Source: Verrucomicrobiota bacterium
GTDB taxonomy: Bacteria; Verrucomicrobiota; Verrucomicrobiia; Verrucomicrobiales; Akkermansiaceae
NCBI GenBank assembly: GCA_026397695.1
Contig: JAPLUJ010000704.1
Location: 1-9,056 of the forward strand
Direction of reading: 5' to 3'
DNA: 9,056 nt
The translations under genes and the position numbers were made by a program. Below the pieces are notes generated by a model. It did no database searches. It was not told the DNA's origin and was given only the letters and a program-made list of their open reading frames with translations. Below are positions 1-5,897 of the stretch, piece after piece (the first letter of the stretch is position 1; each line of letters begins with the position of its first letter).

Positions 1-1245
1 GGACCTGTCAAGAAAGGGATCAATCATCTCAACGAGATGCTGGCGCCGACCCATATTTCGTTCAACAACGATTCGGCGCAGTTTTTCCCGCAGGGCTGGT
101 TCCATTCCTATCGGTTTCTCCAAGGGACGCCATTTGCCACGCTGCGCGACGATGCCGAGAACCGTCCGGGCATTTTGGTGGGAGCATCCCTCGAACTGGG
201 TGTTCCCGCCCATCCGTTGGTGTTAGGTCGCTTCGGCTATTCCGACTGGGGTTTGGAAACGCCGGTCGGGGATCGCGGCTACCTTGGAGATTTCAAGTAT
301 CAGCCGAGCGAGCGCCTGGGTGACTTGGTGCTGGTGGCGGGTGAGTGTTACGGCAAGGGCCGGGTGCTGGTTTTCGGCGACACCTCCAGCTTCTTCAACA
401 ACAACCTGGGACGCTCCTTCGAGCTGCTCCGTGCATGCCTCGGGTGGTTGGGTGGATCTAACTGTTTTGCGTTTTTCGCGTCCGCTGCGGGGCATTGGAT
501 GGTGGCCGCGCTGGTGCTGGGATTTGTGGGGTTGGCGTTTTTGTGGCGGGCGTTTCCGCTAGGCGCGGCGGCCTTGTTCGCCGCCGGGTTGGTTTCCGCG
601 TTGTCGCACGGCACGGGCGGACTGCCGCGCTACGACGAAAAGCTGGCCCGCGAGCATTTGGCGATGCTCGATTTTTCGCACCAACCGAACGCATCGAAGC
701 ACTCGGCGATGGACACCGGGCTGTACGGGCTGTCCATCAACCTGCTGCGCCATGGCCAGATACCGATCATCGCCAATACGTGGGACCCGCACACCCTCGA
801 CGTGGCAAGATACATGGTTATGAACGCGCCGCGGCGACCTATTACTTCCGGCGAGCGGCGCGATCTGATGCGTTTCATGGAGCGTGGCGGAACCGTGATT
901 CTCGGATGCGGTTACTTGGATTCCGCAGGGTCCCGCGAGTTCCTCGAACCGCTCGGCTGCCGGATCGGCAACGTGCCGCTCGGGCGCTTCTTTGATCGTC
1001 AGGCATTCGGGCAGACGGTCTCGTTCATGAGCGCTTGGCCGCTTGAAAAAGTCCCGGACAACGCCAAGGTGCTTTGCGCCTATGACGACTGGGCGCTGAT
1101 CGTTGCGGTGCCGGTGGGCAAGGGCGAACTCGTGCTGATCGGCGACTCGGAATTTTTGCAGAACCGCAACGTGGAGGGACATAAAAACCACGATCCCGCC
1201 AACACCGCTTTCATCAAAAACCTCCTGGATTCCATCAACCGATGA
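1..1245 (+). CDS. Membrane protein with two amidotransferase-like (DUF4350/GIFT-like) modules, 5' partial
   Basis: The reading frame is open from base 1, so the true start lies upstream of the window; the ATG at 37 is probably internal. Residues below are counted from that Met. The visible part starts in a soluble module whose closing motif is YGKGRVLVFGDTSSFFNNN (105-123). Two hydrophobic helices follow (about 141-168 and 170-190). A second soluble module has SHQPNASKH (214-222), an LLRHGQIP strand-turn, the block ERRDLMRFMERGGTVILGCG (272-291) and a closing GKGELVLIGDSEFLQN (361-376). A strand, then an R-F-x-E-R-G-G turn, then a GD-containing closing strand is the pattern of DUF4350 and GIFT/class-I-amidotransferase-like domains in bacterial membrane proteins. 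No catalytic Cys-His-Glu triad is obvious, so a binding or structural role is more likely than amidotransferase activity. The stop overlaps the next start in ATGA, indicating translational coupling. The family call is by motif only; cellular function is unknown. Confidence 0.75.
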   Translation, partial: GPVKKGINHLNEMLAPTHISFNNDSAQFFPQGWFHSYRFLQGTPFATLRDDAENRPGILVGASLELGVPAHPLVLGRFGYSDWGLETPVGDRGYLGDFKYQPSERLGDLVLVAGECYGKGRVLVFGDTSSFFNNNLGRSFELLRACLGWLGGSNCFAFFASAAGHWMVAALVLGFVGLAFLWRAFPLGAAALFAAGLVSALSHGTGGLPRYDEKLAREHLAMLDFSHQPNASKHSAMDTGLYGLSINLLRHGQIPIIANTWDPHTLDVARYMVMNAPRRPITSGERRDLMRFMERGGTVILGCGYLDSAGSREFLEPLGCRIGNVPLGRFFDRQAFGQTVSFMSAWPLEKVPDNAKVLCAYDDWALIVAVPVGKGELVLIGDSEFLQNRNVEGHKNHDPANTAFIKNLLDSINR

Positions 1246-3674
1246 TTTTTCTATCCATTCTAGCCAAGACCCTCGCGCTGGCACTGGGGCATCTCTACCC
1301 GTGGCTGGAGGCGAGTTGCGGGGTGCCGCGCTTCCTAACTGATTGGTTCTGTTGTGGCGGGCATCTCCACCCATGGCTCGCAGGGGCGTGCTGGGTGGGC
1401 GGCGCGGTGTTGGACGTGCGGATCACAAGGAAGGCCATCGACGATGCTTCATTCACCAAGGTGCTGCGCAACGTGATTGTACTCAATCTCGCGGCCTTGG
1501 TGATCGGCTGGGCGGCGCTCAACGCCTGTGATTACGCGGCGATGCGTTGGACGGATGGCATCCCGGTTCTCGCCAGTCTCGTGGGAGGATTGCTCAGCCT
1601 CACCGGGCTGTCGGTGGGTGCCCATGGCGGAATGATCTATCTAACAACAATGGCCGGTCCGCTGGAATACGCGATGTCGATCGACCACTTGGCATTGAAA
1701 GTGCCTTGTTTGTTTTTCGTTCTGAGCGGGGTTTGGCTGTTGTGGGCGGAAACGACTCTTCAAAGCGTGCTGCGCAAGTCCGGCATCATCGCGGGCATTC
1801 TGCTGGCAGTCACGGTCGTTGGCGCGGGATGCAAGGTGCTGCTTTTCCTGGGCTTGTTCGATTTCGTCGGTTATGAGAGCGAGGAGTTGCCGTTCCGTCC
1901 GTTCATGGGTGAAGCGTTCGGCGCATGGCTGTATCTGCCATTCCTGTTAGGTGCCGGTGCTTTGATTGGGCGCATGCTTGCGCCGCCCGCCGTGCCGGAC
2001 ACGCCGTCTTCCGGCATGTCGCGTGCGCTGCGCTGGGGTGCGGTGCCACTCATGCTGGCGCTCGCCGGCATCGTTTGCTGGCAACCGCTGGGAACACCCA
2101 AACCCAAAACCGGCAAATGCGTCATCAGCAGCTATCACGCCCAGTGGTCGCGCTGCGACCGGCCCTACGACCGCGAATGGTACGGCGCCGATTCGGGATA
2201 TAACTACGCGTCCCTCAAACGGTTCTTCGGAGTGTTCTATCCGGTGGTCGAGGCGGGTGGCGGGCCCTTGCTCGCCAAGGATCTGGACGGCGCCAGCACG
2301 CTGGTGATTTATGATCCAGACCGGCGCTTCAGCGAGGAGGAGATCAAGCTGGTCCGCGAGTTCGTCCGCAGCGGTGGCGGGCTTTTCCTGATAGGCGATC
2401 ACACCAATGTGTTCGGCGGCACCTCGCACATGAATGAGTTGTGCAGTCCGTTCGGCTTCCAGTTCCGCGACGACGTGCTGTTCGATCTCGACGAGGATTT
2501 CCACCAGATGATGTACCCGCCGCAGGAACCATCACGATTCTGGCACGGCGTGTCATTGTTCAAGCTGCGGGGTCCCACCTCGCTCCGCCCGACGTCCTTC
2601 TGGACGCGCAGCATCTATCAGGTATACCATGCGAAAGGGGTGCGGGCGATCTACTCGGTGAACAATTTCTATCCGCCGCCGCACGACGATCCCAAGATGA
2701 AGACGGGAACGTTTTGCGTGTCGGCCGCATCGCGCTATGGCCGCGGGCGGGTCGTGGCGTGGGCCGACAGCACGATTTTTTCCACCTTCGAGATCTTCTA
2801 TCCGGGGAAATACGAGTATTTGCTCAACACCATGGAATGGCTCAACCACAAGGATGATTCGTTGGGCGGAATCGTTAGGCGGATTACGCCTATCCTCGCG
2901 CTGGCGGGACTCGCGCTCTTCCTCGCACGACGACGCGAACCGCGGGTGTGGTTGGCCACGGCCGTGCTGGCAGTGGCGTGCCTGGGTACGGCACGCATCA
3001 CGAGCTTGTGGGTCGAGCAACAACAGGCGGCGTTTCCCGCGCCGGTCCGCACGGCGCAACCGGGCCAACCGGTGCCACCGGTCGAGTGGGTCTTTTTTGG
3101 TGCACACGCCAAGGATCCCGGGCACAACCTGTGTGGATTCGTTAGTAATGAGCCTTATGACCAGCGCTACGAGGTGTTCATCCAGTGGGTCATGCGCACC
3201 GGCCCGTATCCCGGATTCTACTTGCTGGATAAATGGTCTGACAACGGCTTTTACCAACACCTGCAAAAGTCGGATGCGACCACCACCGCGCTGGCGTTAA
3301 TCGTGCGCAAGCCGGACGACCTCGCGCAATTGGATGAATTGGGGGGGATTTCCACGCGGGCGAAGGATCCGCTGTTGCTCATGTTTTCCAAGACGATTTC
3401 CGTGGCGGATGCGGTGGATGGCATCAAACGTGCCGGACTGGTGAAGGATGCCGGCGCGTTGGCACGGGTCGCGGAGGCATGGCCGGCCAATGAGGTGGTC
3501 ATCAGCGACGGCGAGCGACGCGTGTTAGTGGTTGCCGGTGCCGAGCGCTTCAGTGACCAGGCGATGGGGATTTCCGAAAAGGTGGTGCCCGACGCCGCGC
3601 AACGGGCACTATTCAATCAGGCTTTCGGGGTGATCGACCGCTTGTTCGGACGAGCTCCATTGGGAGAAAAATGA
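1242..3674 (+). CDS. Polytopic membrane protein with central DUF4350/amidotransferase-like domain
   Basis: An 810-residue protein translationally coupled to the gene before it (ATGA overlap, no separate Shine-Dalgarno). Residues 1-283 hold about six to eight hydrophobic segments (clear ones near 75-96, 108-138, 152-172, 180-206, 226-244 and 262-283). Residues 293-540 form a soluble domain with CVISSYH (293-299), the strand ASTLVIYDPDRRFSEEEIKL (351-370), the turn FVRSGGGLFLIGDHTNVFGG (374-393) and a closing YGRGRVVAWADSTIFSTF (499-516). Two more helices follow (547-562 and 568-585). A C-terminal soluble region (about 610-810) ends with RRVLVVAGAERFSD (759-772), a weakened version of the same closing strand. 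The soluble-2TM-soluble arrangement matches the gene upstream, so the two look like related partners, perhaps in one membrane complex. Comparable domains occur beside MoxR/DUF58 genes in other bacteria, but none is visible here. The function is not known. Confidence 0.8.
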   Translation: MIFLSILAKTLALALGHLYPWLEASCGVPRFLTDWFCCGGHLHPWLAGACWVGGAVLDVRITRKAIDDASFTKVLRNVIVLNLAALVIGWAALNACDYAAMRWTDGIPVLASLVGGLLSLTGLSVGAHGGMIYLTTMAGPLEYAMSIDHLALKVPCLFFVLSGVWLLWAETTLQSVLRKSGIIAGILLAVTVVGAGCKVLLFLGLFDFVGYESEELPFRPFMGEAFGAWLYLPFLLGAGALIGRMLAPPAVPDTPSSGMSRALRWGAVPLMLALAGIVCWQPLGTPKPKTGKCVISSYHAQWSRCDRPYDREWYGADSGYNYASLKRFFGVFYPVVEAGGGPLLAKDLDGASTLVIYDPDRRFSEEEIKLVREFVRSGGGLFLIGDHTNVFGGTSHMNELCSPFGFQFRDDVLFDLDEDFHQMMYPPQEPSRFWHGVSLFKLRGPTSLRPTSFWTRSIYQVYHAKGVRAIYSVNNFYPPPHDDPKMKTGTFCVSAASRYGRGRVVAWADSTIFSTFEIFYPGKYEYLLNTMEWLNHKDDSLGGIVRRITPILALAGLALFLARRREPRVWLATAVLAVACLGTARITSLWVEQQQAAFPAPVRTAQPGQPVPPVEWVFFGAHAKDPGHNLCGFVSNEPYDQRYEVFIQWVMRTGPYPGFYLLDKWSDNGFYQHLQKSDATTTALALIVRKPDDLAQLDELGGISTRAKDPLLLMFSKTISVADAVDGIKRAGLVKDAGALARVAEAWPANEVVISDGERRVLVVAGAERFSDQAMGISEKVVPDAAQRALFNQAFGVIDRLFGRAPLGEK

Positions 3675-3680
3675 GTTGAA

Positions 3681-3708
3681 TTGGAGAACAAACCACGTAG
3701 TTTATATA
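3681..3708 (+). promoter_or_regulatory. Possible sigma-70-like promoter for a leaderless mRNA
   Basis: TTGGAG (3681-3686) and TATATA (3703-3708) are separated by 16 nt, in an AT-rich patch that stands out between GC-rich genes. The -10-like box ends only 4 nt before the ATG at 3713, so a transcript from it would begin at or next to the start codon. No Shine-Dalgarno is seen near that ATG, which fits leaderless translation. Such boxes also arise by chance and PVC promoters are poorly defined. Confidence 0.35.
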
Positions 3709-3712
3709 TGCC

Positions 3713-4762
3713 ATGTCAAATCTAACCAAAGGAACGCAGGCTGCCGCGACCATGATGGCATGGTGGGTGCCGGTGGCCGTGGCAGGGGTGGCGGTTGTGG
3801 CGGTGATCAGCTACATCCGCTCCGAGGAAACACATGCCGCAAGTGGTTCACCGCTTTATGGCAAGGCGGTGAAGGAGGCCATCGAAGGACTCAAGAATCC
3901 CGGCGCGAAGGCGGTCGTCGCGAGGCCACCTCTGGCGGCGGGCCTCTCGCCGGACGATTACTATTGGTGCGAGCAATGCAAAGCCTATCACAAACGCCAA
4001 CCCGGCCAAGTGCCACCGGTAGCCGGAGCAACTCCGCCGCCGGTTGCAGGAGGAATTCCGGCTCCGCAGGCAGTCCCGCCAGCCGTCCAGCCGGGCGGCC
4101 AAGCGGTCGAGGCGATTCCACCGCTTCCGGCAGGTCTAGACCCGGCAGAACACTATTGGTGCCCGAACTGCAAAACCTATCATAAACGCCAACCCGCCCA
4201 AGGCCAGCCTGGGAGTGCGGTACCTCCGCCGGTTGCCGGGGACAATCCGGCGACACCGGCGGCCGCCCAACCCGCGGGAGTGATCCCGCCGCTGCCGGCA
4301 GGTCTTGCGGCGGCGGATTATTACTGGTGCGCGAACTGCAAAACCTATCACAAACGCGAATCGGCACAGCCGAATCCAGGGGCATGGCGTGGAGTGCCAT
4401 ACAAGCTGAATCCGCCGCCCGCCAGTCCCGCAACTGTTCCAGCCACACCTTCTGCTCCGGTCTCTCCCGCAGCTCCCGTAGCACCTACAACTCCCGCTAC
4501 TCCTGTTATACCCGCTCCACCTGCCGCACCTGTTATACCCGCAACACCCGTTGCTCCTGGGACAGCTCCTCCGGCAGCGCCGCGGTGGATCGATAGTAGT
4601 AACGCCGGCGCGCTAAGCCTAACAAACCATGGTTCCGCCCCGCCCTACCCAACTCGCCCACAGAATTCTCAGAGAGGCGATTCTCGAAGGCGATACCGTC
4701 ATCGACGCCACCGCCGGTCATGGACACGACACGGTTTTCCTCGCGGAATGCGTGGGGGCTAG
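3713..4762 (+). CDS. Membrane-anchored protein with three CxxC-YHKR modules and Pro/Ala linkers
   Basis: Not a family I can name. One hydrophobic helix (about 16-35) follows a short polar N-terminus and serves as an anchor or uncleaved signal. After a helical stretch (46-65) come three near-identical 26-residue modules at 72-97, 136-161 and 192-217. Each has the pattern PPLxAGL, four variable residues, then (Y/H)YWCxxCKxYHKR. The Cys pairs are C86/C89, C150/C153 and C206/C209, each followed by a His four residues after the second Cys. The modules are joined by flexible proline/glycine/alanine linkers, and residues 231-290 are almost pure Pro/Ala/Val/Thr. A Cys2His metal site or a thiol pair is plausible. 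The last 50-odd residues turn suddenly Arg-rich and overlap the methyltransferase gene in another frame, so the natural C-terminus may be near residue 295. The start at 3713 is chosen because it leads straight into the helix. It lies 38 nt after the previous gene. Confidence 0.7.
   Translation: MSNLTKGTQAAATMMAWWVPVAVAGVAVVAVISYIRSEETHAASGSPLYGKAVKEAIEGLKNPGAKAVVARPPLAAGLSPDDYYWCEQCKAYHKRQPGQVPPVAGATPPPVAGGIPAPQAVPPAVQPGGQAVEAIPPLPAGLDPAEHYWCPNCKTYHKRQPAQGQPGSAVPPPVAGDNPATPAAAQPAGVIPPLPAGLAAADYYWCANCKTYHKRESAQPNPGAWRGVPYKLNPPPASPATVPATPSAPVSPAAPVAPTTPATPVIPAPPAAPVIPATPVAPGTAPPAAPRWIDSSNAGALSLTNHGSAPPYPTRPQNSQRGDSRRRYRHRRHRRSWTRHGFPRGMRGG
3926..4363 (+). repeat. Three in-frame copies of a 26-codon CxxCKxYHKR module
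   Basis: Copies lie at 3926-4003, 4118-4195 and 4286-4363. The second and third are closest to each other at DNA level around the tract encoding NCKTYHKR. Spacing between starts is 192 and 168 bp, so the linkers differ in length while the module stays fixed at 26 codons. The modules are conserved at Trp-Cys, Cys-Lys and Tyr-His-Lys-Arg, while the linkers vary freely, which suggests selection on the module itself. Confidence 0.85.
4594..4602 (+). other. Three consecutive stop codons just out of frame with the preceding gene
   Basis: TAG TAG TAA stand in tandem in frame 1, while the CxxC-repeat gene runs in frame 2 through the same bases. Two frame-3 stops follow at 4614 and 4620. The repeat gene alone stays open, to 4762. 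A single-base indel upstream of this point would end the gene exactly here, at residue about 294. Confidence 0.5.
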
Positions 4763-5192
4763 CGGTCGGGTACTGGCCTTCGACGTCCAGGAAACCGCCA
4801 TCCAGTCCGCCCGCACGAAGGTGGAAATGGCGGGCCTGACATGCAGAGTGGAGTTTCATCAAACCAGCCACGCGCGGATGGCGGAACACGCGCAGGCACG
4901 TGCGGTATCGGTGGTGATGTTCAATCTCGGCTATCTGCCGGGCGAGAATCACGCCCTGACCACGGTGACCTCAGAAACCCTGAAGGCACTGGCGGCCGCT
5001 GCGGATTTGCTCAAAGCGGGAGGCCTTCTATCCGTGATCTGTTATCCAGGGCATCCGGCCGGAGTGGCTGAAACGGCCGCCGTGGAATCATGGCTGGATG
5101 TGCAAACCGCCAATGGCTGGCGCATCGCGAAATATGGGATGCTAGGAACACGCATGCACGCTCCCTCCCTGTTTATTGCTAGAAAAACCTGA
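4629..5192 (+). CDS. mnmM: tRNA 5-aminomethyl-2-thiouridine methyltransferase, MnmM/YtqB family
   Basis: A 187-residue class I SAM-dependent methyltransferase matching the MnmM (formerly YtqB, 'rRNA methylase' Pfam family) pattern along its full length. The SAM-binding loop is DATAGHGHDT (26-35), the ribose-binding acidic strand is LAFDVQ (49-54), and the family-typical NLGYLPG (99-105) is followed by NHALTT and later by CYPGHPAG (138-145). The length is usual for the family. In Bacillus this enzyme adds the methyl group to nm5s2U at wobble position 34 of certain tRNAs, using SAM in the cytoplasm, and so completes the mnm5s2U modification. The start is fixed: in-frame stops at 4614 and 4620 leave ATG 4629 as the first usable codon. 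There is no Shine-Dalgarno, and the start sits inside the open frame of the preceding gene, so translation may be coupled or the upstream frame may be an artefact. Assignment to the family is firm; activity in this organism is inferred. Confidence 0.88.
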   Translation: MVPPRPTQLAHRILREAILEGDTVIDATAGHGHDTVFLAECVGASGRVLAFDVQETAIQSARTKVEMAGLTCRVEFHQTSHARMAEHAQARAVSVVMFNLGYLPGENHALTTVTSETLKALAAAADLLKAGGLLSVICYPGHPAGVAETAAVESWLDVQTANGWRIAKYGMLGTRMHAPSLFIARKT

Positions 5193-5270
5193 GGAATCCC
5201 GGCCAGCCGCCGTGCAAACCTACGTCCATAGGAAATAAGGCAAACACCGGTTCGTCCCGCTGCCACACCG
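5193..5270. other. Short intergenic gap after the methyltransferase gene
   Basis: Between the methyltransferase stop and the heptamer array I see no reading frame of merit, no hairpin followed by a T-tract and no promoter-like boxes. The two flanking transcription units converge here, so a terminator would be expected. None is recognisable. Confidence 0.5.
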
Positions 5271-5310
5271 TCATGAGTCATGAGTCATGAGTCATGGGTC
5301 ATGGGTCATG
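5271..5310. repeat. Heptamer tandem repeat array
   Basis: Five full heptamers and a partial sixth: TCATGAG three times (5271-5291), TCATGGG twice (5292-5305), then TCATG (5306-5310). The array lies between two converging genes and supplies the stop codon of the remnant gene on the - strand. The change from A to G in the later units is consistent with expansion by slippage followed by drift. It could serve as a variable-number marker. Confidence 0.92.
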
Positions 5311-5557
5311 CACCATGGGGCGCTCGAACCCCCTTGGTTTCGAGTGCCGATTGGAGCAGCTTCCTGGCCAACGCCGCTTTCTCTTCCGGCTTCTTGGCTG
5401 CGGTCATGTCACCTTTGTAAAGGTCACCAACCAACTTGGTCGCATCTTTTAGTGAAACAGCATCGGGCACGGAGGCTTTGGCCGTTGACGGCTCTGGCTC
5501 GTCAGCAGCACAACCGAGGCTAGGGTAAAAAAGGACAGCGACCGAGAAGGCAACCAC
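5306..5557 (-). pseudogene. Remnant of an exported PVC-type hypothetical protein, damaged at both ends
   Basis: The frame encodes a hydrophobic export segment (residues about 2-15 from the GTG at 5557, ending SLGCAAD). A helical stretch DAVSLKDATKLVGDLYKGDM (32-51) follows, then AAKKPEEKAALARKLLQSAL (53-72). From memory, the last part resembles the start of long secreted planctomycetal/verrucomicrobial proteins that continue for hundreds of residues. Here it stops after LETKG with a few unrelated codons and a stop inside a heptamer array. At the other end, the GTG start gives an export signal with no basic n-region. The frame reads upstream through K-L-N-L, which looks like the native n-region, and then straight into an 88-bp repeat with no start codon. 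I infer loss of the start to repeat insertion and loss of the 3' part to deletion. A short functional exported peptide remains possible. Confidence 0.5.
5323..5344. other. Hairpin at the broken 3' end of the remnant gene
   Basis: CTCGAA (5323-5328) faces TTCGAG (5339-5344). On the - strand the stem extends to nine positions with one A-G mismatch and a four-base AAGG loop. There is no T-tract, so it is not a standard terminator. It coincides with the point where the remnant's recognisable sequence ends, and may be a junction scar. Confidence 0.5.
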
Positions 5558-5573
5558 AAGATTTAATTTTCCG

Positions 5574-5661
5574 ACTGCTTCCGGGATAGGGCCGCCCGGC
5601 CCGAAGGCCGGACGACGCCCCCCACTGATCCGGACGAGCGCAATTAACGCATCCGGTTCCT
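5574..5661 (-). repeat. 88-bp structured dispersed repeat, copy A
   Basis: It matches 7504-7591 over 88 bp with two substitutions and two compensating one-base indels. Its core at 5596-5611 is a perfect 6-bp GC stem; read on the - strand the loop is TTCG closed by C-G, the extra-stable cUUCGg tetraloop. ATCCGG occurs twice at the other end (5628-5633 and 5651-5656) and can pair with CCGGGAT near 5582-5588, allowing an outer stem. The copy ends 16 nt upstream of the GTG of the remnant gene. No transposase accompanies it. A REP/MITE-like element or an RNA leader are the two main readings. Confidence 0.85.
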
Positions 5662-5897
5662 CAAGCTACGGTTTCGCCCCCAAGGCTGTCCACCACTATC
5701 CGTGAGACACACTAATCCGGGTTCAGAGCCCCAGGTGCGTTTCCAGTGACGGGTCCGTAGTTCCGATAGTTGTTTCGGTTTACGAGCGCCATCCCCGTCT
5801 CTCAGGGCTTAGGCTTGGCGCCAAGGAAAATGCTTTTCGGGGCTGGTGCGCATGAGGGGCTAAAGAGGGATTCGGAGACCGGGAGAAAAGGGGTTGA
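5662..5897. other. Gene-poor stretch upstream of repeat copy A
   Basis: This 236-bp stretch holds no convincing gene. Its only marks are a 26-codon frame on the - strand (5712-5792) starting with ATG and rich in Asn/Arg/Tyr, including RNNYRNYG, and a perfect 12-bp palindrome CTTGGCGCCAAG at 5814-5825. With copy A it gives a 340-bp tract without a normal gene. No terminator for the isomerase-like gene, which ends at 5898 on the - strand, is evident. Confidence 0.45.
5814..5825. other. Perfect 12-bp palindrome
   Basis: CTTGGCGCCAAG is its own reverse complement and the flanking bases do not extend it. It lies about 75 nt beyond the stop of the isomerase-like gene. The lack of a loop and T-tract argues against a terminator. 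A dimeric protein site is possible but unsupported. Confidence 0.4.

Noticed and set aside
559..1374. A 271-codon open frame on the - strand
   Set aside because: It lies antisense to the membrane gene pair and has no recognisable domain, signal or ribosome-binding site.
3968..4339. Three CxxCK motifs, as in the catalytic haem site of NrfA nitrite reductase
   Set aside because: No CxxCH motifs, no haem-lyase genes, and the motif is embedded in a repeated YHKR module with Pro-rich linkers, unlike a multihaem cytochrome.
5271..5310. Heptamer array as a small CRISPR array
   Set aside because: The units are contiguous, with no spacers, and no cas gene is present.
5596..5611. Repeat hairpin as an intrinsic terminator
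   Set aside because: No T-tract follows the stem on either strand, in either copy.
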